Below, piece after piece: positions 57,101 through 64,000 of a DNA stretch of 64,000 bases. The stretch covers positions 248,001 to 312,000 of the forward strand of contig JADLSH010000099.1 in the NCBI GenBank assembly GCA_016169945.1, written 5' to 3'. The stretch's first letter is position 1. Each line of letters begins with the position of its first letter. The translations under genes were made by a program, and so were the position numbers. The DNA comes from Trachythela sp. YZ-2020 (lineage: Eukaryota > Cnidaria > Anthozoa > Malacalcyonacea > Clavulariidae). Under the pieces are notes generated by a model, which saw nothing but the letters and a program-made list of their open reading frames with translations, had not been told where the DNA came from and searched no databases.

Positions 57101-60100
57101 TTGGTCCTCTAAAACTTTTTTTAAGATATTCAGTTTTCGGACGCGGAAGGAAGAGAGTAGAATCTGATCCTCGTAAATTATGATGGTGGACTGTATTTGA
57201 CATATTAAAAATATCATTTAGTTTAATCGGTGCCATATTGTGCAAAACCTTATACATGAGCCTGGCTGTAATCTGAGCCCTCTGTTCCTCCAGGATTTTC
57301 CATCCAAGAAGACCAAGGGCCAGACTTGATTGACCATGCTCATTTTTACAATTCATTATAATTCTGGCACTTCTATTATGAAGCTTCTGTAGTCGATTTG
57401 AAAGAGTAGTATTAATTGAGTCCCAGACTTCACAACAATAATCAAAATGAGGTTGGACAAGCGCATAGTAGACAGATTTCAACGTGTCTTGATCCGTGTA
57501 TTCTTTAATTCTTTTTAAGGCGCTAATACCGGCAGATATTTTACTCGATATATGATCAATATGATTGTTCCATGCTAAATTTTCGTCCAGTTTAACTCCA
57601 AGAGCTTTTGTTACTCGAACTCTTTTTATCGGCTCATCTCCAACGAAAACATTGGGTTCTGAACTCAAGTTTTTAATATAGGGAGAGCCGATCAAAAGGT
57701 ATTCAGTTTTGACAACATTCAGACAGAGTTTATTTGCTGGAAGCCACCCCTTGACATTAAGGAGATCAAGATTCAGGGTCCGCTCCACTTCTTCAATAGA
57801 TTTACCACTTGCTGTTATATTCGTGTCATCAGCAAATAATCGAGTAGTTGTAAACTGGAGACAATTAGGCAAATCATTAATATATATTAAGAATAGGAGC
57901 GGGCCAAGAATCGAGCCCTGCGGTACTCCACACTTTACTGTTCTTGGGTTTGAAAGTTTACTATTTACATAACATACTTGTAGACGGTCAGTAAAGTAGG
58001 ATTTACAGCAGTGCATGCGATGCACCAAGTGTTTGAAGGTGGTGACGCCGAAGGTGTTATTTTAGTGGATGCTACCAATGCTTTTAATAGTCTAAATCGT
58101 CAAACTGCACTGATCAACATCAAGAATCTTTGCCCTGCATTATCGAAAGTATTGATCAATACCTATAGACAGCATATTCCACTGTTCATAGATGGAGAAT
58201 CAATTTTTGTCAAAAGAAGGGACTACACAAGGAGATCCCCTGGCAATGGCAATGTATGCTGTTGCCATTACACCACTGATTTATCGCCTTGTCGAAGAGA
58301 AGCTGAAGCAAGTCTGGTTTGCCGATGATGCTTCTGCTGCTGGGAAACTAACTGGCATTAGAAATTGGTGGAATAACGTGACAAAGATTGGTCCGGAATA
58401 TGGATATTTTCCTAATGCAAGCAAAACATGGCTTATTGTGAAGGAAGAGCACCTTGAAGAAGCAAAGCAGTTATTTCAGGACACTGGAGTAAAGATTTCT
58501 CATGATGGAAAAAGACATTTGGGATCAGCAATTGGATCGCGTCCCTTTGTAGAAAGCTTTGTTGAAGAGAAGATACCGCATATACCGCATTCACTCATGG
58601 CATCAAGAGTAAATGGATATACCTGGCTCGGACATCCCCGAATATCGACCATTTGCTATCACCACTTGAAGAAGTTATACGTTGCAAGTTCTTACCCGTC
58701 ATCACAGGGCAAAATGTATTCACCGATAACCTTCGCAATTTGATGGGATTACCAGCACGCCTCGGGGGACTAGGTGTTATTGATCCTTCTCAAAAAGGCT
58801 CCATCTACTATGAAAATTCTAAATCAATTACAACGCCACTTGTTGATGTCATTCTAGATCAGGCGAGAGTATGCCCTACAGAGATTACCAAAGCTCAAAT
58901 CAACGCGAAAAATCATCTGCGCAATTCGAAAACAGCAAAACAGCACGAGAAAGTTGATGCAAGTCAGATAATCGACAAATTGTCCCCAAATTTACAGAGA
59001 TCGATAGAAATATCTTCCGAGAAAGGAGCATCTACATGACTTACTACGCTCCCGTTGTCTGACCATGGATCCACCCTTCACAAAGGCGCCTTCCGGGATG
59101 CTCTGTGTCTGAGATATGGATGGATTCCTCAGCAACTTCCTTCTCGTTGTGTTTGTGATCAGAAATTTTCACTAGAACATGCTCTAAGCTGCTCACGAGG
59201 TGGTTTTCCCTCAATTCGACACAATGAGATAAGAGATATAACTGCTGAATTCTTGACTGAGGTTTGACTGGTTTGTCACGGAGTTGGTACTGAGCCACGC
59301 CTACAGCCTATAACCGATGAAGTGTTTTCATATAGATGGATGGTGCTCGACTTGTAGCTGAAAGTTTCTGGGGACGTGATCGGCAACGTACATTTTTTGA
59401 CGTTAGGGTTTTTAACCCTTTAGCACCGAGCTATCGCAACACATCTCTCTCCCAGTGCTATCGTAGAAATGAGCTTGAAAAAAGAAGAGCGTACGACGAA
59501 CGAATCGGAGAAGTAGAGCATGGGTCATTCTCTCCCCTTGTCTTTTCAACCGCGGGTGGTATGGGTACCACTGCAAACGTGGTGTATAAGAGAATTGCAT
59601 CTTTGATTGCTGATAAACATGGCAAACCGTACAGTAAGACAATCAACTGGATGAGATGCAGACTCAGTTTTTCACTGTTACGATCAGCAATTATGTGTCT
59701 ACGCGGAGCTAGATCTTCGCTTCATCGTCCGATTTGCTCCTTTGAAGGAGAGATTGACCTGGCTTTGGTGGAAGGACGGGCTTCTTATTGAGAAACTCTT
59801 TGGTACAATATACTTTAATACTTATAACATGAATTATTTTTTTTATTGTAGATACAGACTATTTATACAAACATAACTGATGGTTTTAGACGTTTTATTG
59901 AAGATATATTTACATATTTAATAATAAGAGTATCATGCAAGTGATCATTTGCACGATTGTGTTTATATTTTATGTTTACATCCGATTATATCTCAAAAAT
60001 ATGCGTGTGCACAGAGGGAGAATGTAGCGATAAGCATCTTACGTGTTTTCATGCTGTTCGCCTTCAAAATGTGGAACTCGGAGAATGATTCCGGAGCGAA

Positions 60101-62394
60101 ATTACAAACGACACTTAAACATTAGATAAACGTTTTGCCACGTAAAAACACAAAATTGCACAAGATATGATTATTGTTTAAAAGTGAAAGAAAGCCTGGT
60201 TTTCATATGTCGCTGATGGTCGGCAATGCACTCATGGACCATTGTTAGTGATCATTGAAGGAGAAAATGACTTCAGGTAGACAAAGGATTTTACTCATCA
60301 ATGATCTAAGACAATGGCACTGCGAAAGCATCGGCGATGTATGAAAACCAGGCTCAAAGTTGTTTTTGAATACGATTGGGATAAATGAACCAATACAAAT
60401 TAAATCTCAGAGATTACTCATAAATGTTTTAGTAAGTAAGTAAGTAAGTAAGTAAGTAAGCAGGGGTGCTTATTATCCTTACTTGCAGCTGAGAGCTAAG
60501 CTGAATTGCGAAGGAAACAGCTCAACGTGACCAAGTCGAAGGCTTTCTAGGGCGCATATGGCAGCCACCTTTTGCTCGCCATCACGGAGCACAGCTACGG
60601 TGGAAGGGCCAGTTAGGGGTTAAACCCAACCCACCCTGTCAACATTCCCTGTGGGAGGAAACCGGAGTACCCGGAGAAAACCCACGACTTTCGGCAGAGC
60701 GTTGACTAACTCTTTTCACATAGCTATCATAAGTCGTCCCCAACGGGACTTGAACCCACGATATCAGAGGTGAAAGGCGCGTGCTCTGACGATTGCGCCA
60801 CCGTGCTCTGACGATTGCGCCACCGTGCTCTGACGATTGCGCCACCGTGCTCTGACGATTGCGCCACCGTGCTCTGACGATTGCGCCACCAACAGGCAGC
60901 CATTTTGTGGGACGCCAAGCGCGCGCAAAGGATCACTTGCGTGATACTCACTCTTTAAGGTTTAACTCGGAAATGACTTGTTTTGCCGGCGCAGTGGATT
61001 TGGAAACCGTAGACGGTTATCCTGCGTAGCTGACGGTTTAAGGGGTTGGGGTTGAGGCGCGGACAGCGCTGAAATTAGGATAGAATCATTCAGTCGCTCT
61101 TTATGTGCGACAATTTTCACGTGTCATTGTGCGACTGTTGCACAGACTGATACAGAACAACTGGATAGTAGCCCAGCTATCAATAGTAAATCGCGTGGTG
61201 TAACGCTTGAAGGCAAATAATTATGTGGCGTCTTGTGTTATTGTCTTACACTGTAGACTATATACCACTGATACAGTGATGTAGATAATAAATGTGGTAG
61301 CCGGGCTAATCTAAAATCTAGAGGGGCCATAGCATCAATTCTCGGAGCTGGGGATCCTGGGCATACTAGTGGTTATACATAAGAGCTTACTAATACTGTG
61401 GTGCACTTCAGTCCCAAGGAAAATTTTGAAATGTCTGCCAGACTCTGCCTGTAAATGTAAGCTGAAGCATTTCTTGGATAATAATAGGTCGGCTTCAAGT
61501 ATTATAATGTGTTCCAGCTCTTCTATGTTGTCAAATAAATTAGGAATAACTCTTCACTAAAGCTATAATGTCACATCATGACCTAAATCAATCACTTCGG
61601 ATGCCAGTTGAGAAGTATGTAGATGCAGGGTGTTGGACGTCGTTATTCATTCTTTGACTTGGTCTAATCCAAATTCTTATGGAGACAGTTACTCCGATTT
61701 CCACACAAACTTTACACTAATTTACCTGAATCTTATAGATTTTAGCACAGTTTAAAGCCGGTCCAAGACAGGGATGGATTTACTGGGGGGTGCGCACCCC
61801 TCCTATGCTTGGCCAAGGGGGGTGCAGGAGGGGTGCAAATTCCATATCAAATCTGAATTGTGGATTTGACAAGGCATTTATCAAACAAAATCAAGTATCT
61901 GGCCATTGATAGGGCTTTTTGACCATCTAGGCAATCATATTTTTCAAAAATGTTCTGACAAGATGACCCCTTGACCCTGCAGGGGGGCCTTAGTGATGAT
62001 TCACCCTGATTCGAACGCCGGCCAAACCCTGCTTCATGACCAGCGCCCCCCCCCCCTATCAGATCATGCTGGATCCATCCCTGGTCCAAGAGCGTAACAT
62101 CACCGGACCCGTTACCCGGCTATTTAATACATCACTGCTGATATTTACTCTACCTTTTCTATTTATAGCTGCTCCAGTTGAAGAAGTGAAAGAGGAACCA
62201 AAGAAGGAAGTAGGGAAAGGAGCGTATGTTCCTCCATCAATGAGGAGAGCCATGGCAAATCAAACGGATGGCCGAGATCAGTCATGGAAATACCGAGGCG
62301 GTGGTCCAAGAGATCGAGATCCCCGCAGACCTCCTGAAATAGCGAGCGAAATTGCATTCCCTACACTTCAAGCTTCCACTGCTTCCAACAAAAG
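45160..62394 (+). CDS. CDV3: CDV3 homologue, 3' end outside window
   Basis: Five exons: 45160-45342, 52022-52101, 52648-52706, 55133-55195 and 62169-62394. Phases 0, 2, 1, 1 all close, and the fifth donor (GTATTT, phase 2) leads off the window. The visible 203 aa compare with about 258 in human. TGA 9 bases before the ATG fixes the start. Exon 1 reads SLDDFFAKKDKGKKGK, then a Lys/Thr/Gln-rich part. Exon 2 has EEEWEDF and KDYSGLKVQSLQ; exon 3 is acidic; exon 5 has KGAYVPPSMR and RRPPEIASEIAFPTLQA. These match the vertebrate protein's SLDNFFAKRDKKKK, DYSGLRVQ, VYRPPGAR and PPEIYSDTQFPSLQ blocks as I recall them. The protein is largely disordered, and its function is poorly known. Introns of 6.7, 0.5, 2.4 and 7.0 kb are filled with mobile elements. 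Confidence 0.92.
45614..46446. mobile_element. MITE in CDV3 intron 1
   Basis: The ends GAGTCAATTCCAACTGCGAT and the complement finishing at 46446 (one or two mismatches over 26 bp) bound an 833-bp non-coding unit. CCCACCGTGTGGG-like motifs lie inside both ends. Confidence 0.8.
46447..46505 (-). repeat. tRNA 5'-half-like fragment
   Basis: On the minus strand CCTTGGTAGCCGAGTGGTTA has the D-arm and A box of a Leu/Ser-type tRNA, but no T-arm or B box follows, because the MITE above begins there. It is probably a truncated SINE head. Confidence 0.5.
46506..47734. other. CDV3 intron 1, unrecognised part
   Basis: No exon or element end was recognised. The short open frame at 46974-46585 has no domain. 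Confidence 0.35.
47735..48025 (-). mobile_element. tRNA-derived SINE, uninterrupted copy
   Basis: Reverse-oriented copy of the SINE at 39790. The tRNA-like head lies at about 47845-47920 with A box TAGCTCAGTTGGTTAGAGCG and B box GGTTTAATTCC. It contains CCATCTGCTAACATCTTCTA where the other copy has a MITE. Confidence 0.8.
48042..48427. mobile_element. G-rich MITE, ATAGGCGGATTTTC ends
   Basis: The terminal inverted repeats ATAGGCGGATTTTC and GAAAATCCGCCTAT are perfect, followed inside by runs of seven or more G/C. GGGTGCNAAAATTT-like words repeat. The strong strand asymmetry of G runs could fold into quadruplexes. Confidence 0.85.
48430..49235. other. CDV3 intron 1, unrecognised part
   Basis: GACGAACATTGTGCGACG-like words repeat at about 48745-48785. 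Otherwise nothing was recognised. Confidence 0.35.
49240..50620 (-). pseudogene. Penelope-like retroelement with GIY-YIG
   Basis: Minus-strand segments form one element. 50516-50300 has reverse-transcriptase motif A (ASFDVKSLFTNIPL). 50265-49909 has AMGSPLGPLFANIFL and the catalytic YADD box. 49912-49430 carries the linker and then the GIY-YIG endonuclease (VYQFKCQCCGALYVGQTRRR, then ISEH). A frameshift near 49440 leads to the domain's end (SAILAHKHIH, LLIRESLLLSRINPVLNAN). RT followed by C-terminal GIY-YIG is diagnostic of Penelope-like elements. Frameshifts near 50300 and 49440 make it inactive. The upstream part is missing. It lies antisense in CDV3 intron 1. Confidence 0.85.
50970..51065 (+). 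mobile_element. SINE fragment, third copy
   Basis: GAGCGCTGCAC, then GATCGCAGGTTCGATTTCTG with a B box, then AGAGGGCCTATAGTCGCAAC match the SINE at 39920 and 47850. The 5' end with the A box is missing or degraded. Confidence 0.65.
51081..51615 (+). mobile_element. hAT-type remnant keeping its BED finger
   Basis: The ends TAGGCTGATGCGATAT and ATATCGCATCAGCCTA bound a 535-bp unit with ATCGATATT-like motifs repeated inside both ends. It contains a 31-aa frame at 51292-51387: MSNQRSPVWNYFKK, then DPTCQLC. This is the start of a BED zinc finger (aromatic pair VWNYF and Cys-x2-Cys), the usual N-terminus of hAT transposases; the His pair and the catalytic domain are absent. No clear 8-bp target duplication was found. 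Confidence 0.7.
52140..52440. mobile_element. Possible MITE in CDV3 intron 2
   Basis: GTTTACATGAGACC occurs twice near the left end, and the complement-like CAGTCTCGTGTAAAC lies at the right. GACCGG and CCGGTCTG motifs are inside. The ends are imperfect. Confidence 0.45.
52986..53338. mobile_element. Harbinger-like MITE, TAA target
   Basis: The ends GGGACTGGTCATAAATTAGC and its near-exact complement (one mismatch in 23) are flanked by TAA on both sides (52983-52985, 53339-53341). A 3-bp TWA duplication and a GGG start fit PIF/Harbinger. It lies in CDV3 intron 3. Confidence 0.8.
53849..54638. mobile_element. MITE with CAGGGGTTAAAAA ends, host of a second MITE
   Basis: Perfect 13-bp inverted ends. 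CGTACG-type motifs repeat near both ends. A hAT-type MITE (53960-54280) is inserted inside it: ACACTTG occurs at both sides of the inner unit. It is a nested pair in CDV3 intron 3. Confidence 0.7.
53960..54280 (-). mobile_element. hAT-like MITE family M1, copy A
   Basis: Reverse-oriented copy of the unit at 61769. It ends AGTAAATCCATCCCTG at 54280 and begins CAGGGTTGGATCCAGC. It shares GGATTTGATATGC-, CCATCTAGGC- and CCTGTAGGG-type landmarks with the other copies. Confidence 0.8.
54774..55096 (+). mobile_element. hAT-like MITE family M1, copy B
   Basis: Third copy of the family, missing about 12 bases of the left end (starts CAGGGGGGTGCGC). It ends GCTGGATCCGTCCCTG, 36 bases before CDV3 exon 4. 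It lies head to head with copy A, so the two could pair in the pre-mRNA. Confidence 0.8.
55946..56158. mobile_element. MITE with GCCCGCGCGGGC motif
   Basis: The ends are CATTACGGTCGCTTTGCCCG and a complementary end finishing CGGGCAAAACGAATG. The palindrome GCCCGCGCGGGC occurs near both ends. It is inserted in the RLE retroelement. Confidence 0.7.
56851..58008 (-). mobile_element. LINE insertion, nearly intact 3' half
   Basis: The minus strand has one uninterrupted frame of 342 codons (58028-57000, with the element beginning at about 58008). It shows the RT block CGVPQGSILGPLLFLIYIND, the catalytic FADDTN, LGVKLDENLAWNNHI, and the C-terminal HFDYCCEVWD and RSARIIM blocks of CR1/jockey-like LINEs. 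About 130 bp of 3' untranslated sequence ends in a (CTAC)n tail at 56851-56871. The 5' half, with endonuclease and motif A, is absent, which is the usual 5' truncation. The open frame and clean tail mark it as the youngest large insertion here. It sits inside the RLE element. Confidence 0.9.
59800..60430. other. CDV3 intron 4, unrecognised part
   Basis: No exon or element end was recognised. Confidence 0.4.
60431..60890 (-). mobile_element. tRNA-derived SINE with five head repeats
   Basis: It reads on the minus strand. The 5' tRNA-like head has the D-arm word GGTGGCGCAATCGTCAGAGC and B box GGTTCAAGTCC. A conserved central block contains GGTTTTCTCCGGGTACTCCG, which I believe is the domain shared by MetaSINE-type families. 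The 3' tail is (CTTA)n at 60431-60460. The 22-bp D-arm segment is present five times in perfect tandem at 60781-60890. A related copy lies at 63030-63205. The open frames on this strand come from the repeat. Confidence 0.8.
60781..60890 (-). repeat. 22-bp tandem repeat, five perfect units
   Basis: The unit on the plus strand starts GTGCTCTGACGATTGCGCCA. The units at 60781, 60803, 60825, 60847 and 60869 are identical. They correspond to the A-box half of the SINE's tRNA head. Confidence 0.95.
60895..61760. other. CDV3 intron 4, unrecognised part
   Basis: No element end or exon was recognised. The frame at 61369-61560 has no domain. Confidence 0.35.
61769..62083 (+). mobile_element. hAT-like MITE family M1, copy C, TSD GTCCAAGA
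   Basis: The ends are CAGGGATGGATTTACTGGGG and GCTGGATCCATCCCTG. A perfect 8-bp duplication GTCCAAGA flanks it (61761-61768, 62084-62091). An 8-bp duplication and CAGGG ends fit hAT. It is only 85 bp upstream of CDV3 exon 5. Confidence 0.9.
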
Positions 62395-62461
62395 GTATTT
62401 TTTTTGATAAAACGGGTCTAAAGAATATTAGTAGAATCATACTAGTGTACTATTGCAAATG

Positions 62462-62725
62462 CTGTAATTTGATTGGCTACGCTACTCGCTATCTAATTGT
62501 CGATATAGATAGCGAGTAGAGAAACAGCCATCTCCTCGGCACGATTTTTAACGAATTTATTTCAATAAATTATGAAAAACGTTTTGAAATACTGTTTTCT
62601 TGCTGGTTTCTACTAAAACAATTAGATTATTCGCTCTCGATTTCTATGAGATGATAGTTCATTCGGGCTTCGCCCTCATCAACTATCACCTCATAGAAAT
62701 CTTGAGCTCATAATCTAATTGTTAA
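62462..62725. mobile_element. Palindromic repeats, ACAATTAGATTAT ends
   Basis: A first hairpin of CTACTCGCTATCTA type is at 62480-62520. A larger palindrome (62617-62725) has ends AACAATTAGATTAT and ATAATCTAATTGTT and inner arms GATTTCTATGAGATGATAGTT with a GGGCTTCGCCC loop. Its design resembles 15350-15464. Confidence 0.7.
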
Positions 62726-62729
62726 TGAG

Positions 62730-63025
62730 AGATCGGGGTAGTTCTTGTCTATACTGTGGTATGTACTTAATACAGTAGAACCCCGCTTCCTCGAACATCG
62801 AAGGGAAACTACAACAAACGTTCGAAATTATGGGTGTTCGCGATAGCCGAATCAGTGTCAAATTACAAAAAATAATTAATAGTACACATACATACATATA
62901 TTATTCAGCTCACTCCCCGTCGGGGCTTTTCAGTGACCGATTACATCAAGTATTTCGCTTACCTATATTACGTACTTAGCCTACACTATATATTTTTACA
63001 ACAATTGTGATATTACTTTCCTAAT
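62730..63025. other. CDV3 intron 5, unrecognised part
   Basis: No exon was recognised after the donor at 62395. The remaining CDV3 exons must lie beyond the window. Confidence 0.4.
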
Positions 63026-63029
63026 CTAT

Positions 63030-63205
63030 ATATCCTAACCCACCCAGTCAGCTTTCCCTGTGGGAGGAAACCGGAGTGGCCGGAGAAAACCCACGACTTT
63101 CCGCAGAGCGCTGACTTACTCTTCACATGAGTAGAGTCCCCAGCGAGAATCGAACCCACAACTGAGAGGTGAAAGGCGCTTGCTCTGACGACTGCGCCAC
63201 CGTTA
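63030..63205 (-). mobile_element. tRNA-derived SINE, second copy
   Basis: On the minus strand the tRNA-like head GGTGGCGCAGTCGTCAGAGC has B box GGTTCGATTCTCG, then the block GGTTTTCTCCGGCCACTCCG shared with 60431-60890. It has only one head unit, unlike the other copy. Confidence 0.8.
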
Positions 63206-63240
63206 CAATCGTAATCAACAAATGAAATGAAATTAACGTG

Positions 63241-63935
63241 GCAGGCCCACTGATGGAGAGGAATAGTGGGCCTGCAAGGAAGCCCGGGTAAAATCTAAAA
63301 CACCCCTTTTCTAAACACGGCCCCCTTCGCGCGTCAAGTGTAAAAAAATAACCAATGACAGCAAAGCAAAAAATAAACAAACTCGCATGAAAACATTGCG
63401 GGATTTTCTCTGAGTATCCAAAATAAAAATAAAGTATGAATGGATATATCAACTCCAAAAAAGCAAGCAAACAAGTCTGATTTAAATAACTTTTGCCGAA
63501 TTTGCAAGTGCTCATTCTCAACTAAATTCGGAACAGGCAAGTTAGGACGAATTTCGACAGAAAATATATTTAAAACGTCAAATCGTGAGGGAAGCCGTGA
63601 TACCACATTAGCATTGATTTGCGCTTCCATCGGCATTGTTATAAATAAATCGTCACGTTTATCAGATCCTGTGTGCAATGCTTGTGGGCGGAAAGTACGA
63701 AATTTGTATCAATTATTCAATTTGGTAAAGAACACGACAAATGAAGAGAATGTTGAGAGTCCCGCTCGTTTCAAACGGCAATTTCAAACGGCAATTTCAA
63801 ACGGCGTTTCAAACGGCGTTTCAAACGGCGTTTCAAACAGCCAATCAGAATGCTGCGTTCGTGTACGAACGCGGAAAACATAAAATACCCGGTCTTCCGT
63901 GCAGGCCCACTATTCCTCTCCACCAGTGGGCCTGC
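63241..63935 (+). mobile_element. Element with hairpin ends and zinc-motif frame
   Basis: Each end is a 35-bp unit that is itself a hairpin (GCAGGCCCACT ... AGTGGGCCTGC), and the two units are near-perfect reverse complements of each other (63241-63275, 63901-63935). The flanking ACGTG and ACGCG could be a mutated 5-bp duplication. Inside, 63440-63883 encodes 147 aa beginning MDISTPKKQANKSD. FCRICKCSFSTKFG and, about 60 residues on, CNACGRKVRNLYQLF form two Cys-x2-Cys pairs like a ZAD-type or transposon-associated zinc domain. The C-terminal part repeats SNGV three times, from a 12-bp tandem repeat. It could be the first exon of a transposase gene or a host-gene exon. Lies within CDV3 intron 5. 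Confidence 0.55.
63766..63836 (+). repeat. 12-13-bp tandem repeat TTTCAAACGGC
   Basis: About six units of TTTCAAACGGC with GT or AA spacers. In frame they encode the SNGV repeat of the zinc-motif protein. Confidence 0.9.
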
Positions 63936-64000
63936 ACGCGGGCTAATCCAAGAATCCATTGATACGACTGTTATTTGTGAAATATACAATAAGCACTGTC

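Larger units (their letters stand above)
55492..59791 (+). pseudogene. RLE-type non-LTR retroelement, split
   Basis: The parts lie in order on one strand. 55492-55942 has a Cys-rich start (CRCNGNGRCRGCICAKNN) and then VHWRRNLFKIPSGQAGKSFV. 56156-56860 is the N-terminal RT region (GPSGLDAAAWRRLC, ACRLIAPDKCSGVRPIGIGE). 58010-58743 has motif A (VILVDATNAFNSLNR), TTQGDPLAMAMYA and the catalytic WFADD. 58740-59038 is the thumb. 59055-59267 has the zinc knuckle CVCDQKFSLEHALSC and RHNEIRD. 59336-59791 contains FFDVRVFNP, a possible PD-(D/E)xK-type restriction-like endonuclease. Frameshifts occur near 58200, 58700, 59040 and 59270. A MITE (55946-56158) and a LINE (56851-58008) interrupt it, and about 50 codons are missing at the MITE. 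The family is common in cnidarians, from memory. Confidence 0.8.

Noticed and set aside
60781..60890. CRISPR-like or satellite array
   Set aside because: Units are directly adjacent with no spacers and derive from the SINE head; the genome is eukaryotic.

Overview
This window is animal nuclear DNA, and most likely comes from an anthozoan cnidarian (coral or sea anemone). It is AT-rich, the real genes have GT-AG introns, and the rest is dense with transposons. The cnidarian call is an inference from three things: the invertebrate-type NLR gene, the style of the repeat families, and the conserved animal genes LRRC45 and CDV3. The species was not identified, and everything was read by eye without a database search.

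Three genes are solid. (1) A four-exon NLR-like gene on the minus strand (27819 to 21319, 1503 aa) has the domain order HEPN, NB-ARC, TPR, right-handed beta-helix, MYND zinc finger, then an unrecognised tail. (2) LRRC45 on the plus strand (36790 to 41827, three exons, 645 aa) is a centriole-linker protein made of leucine-rich repeats plus a coiled coil. (3) A CDV3 homologue on the plus strand starts at 45160; five exons are visible up to 62394 and the gene runs off the right edge. The splice phases of all three genes close exactly. In-frame stops just upstream of each ATG fix the starts.

Region by region: 0.9-10.9 kb is a nest of inverted repeats. It holds a broken P-element/THAP transposase, a broken multi-exon gene fragment, a C2H2 zinc-finger exon and large fold-back structures. 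11.6-15.9 kb holds an unrecognised two-exon coding stretch, two Crypton-like first exons, two LINE fragments and a 177-bp broken copy of LRRC45 exon 1. 16.9-21.2 kb is mostly unrecognised DNA with one palindromic MITE. 21.2-27.8 kb is the NLR gene. 28-34.7 kb holds a minisatellite, MITEs, an integrase-type transposase fragment, a frameshifted MULE-like transposase and a hAT-like MITE with target duplications. 36.8-41.8 kb is LRRC45, with MITEs and an interrupted SINE in its introns. 42-45 kb has four MITE or hairpin structures. 45-64 kb is CDV3, whose introns have filled with mobile DNA: a Penelope-like element with GIY-YIG endonuclease, tRNA-derived SINEs, a hAT remnant that keeps its BED finger, Harbinger-like and hAT-like MITEs, and an RLE-type retroelement split by a MITE and by a younger LINE.

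The three genes show no functional link. The most notable biology is the NLR architecture, where a beta-helix and MYND finger take the place usually held by leucine-rich repeats. Next come the nested and palindromic mobile elements, several of which record insertion order or carry captured exons.
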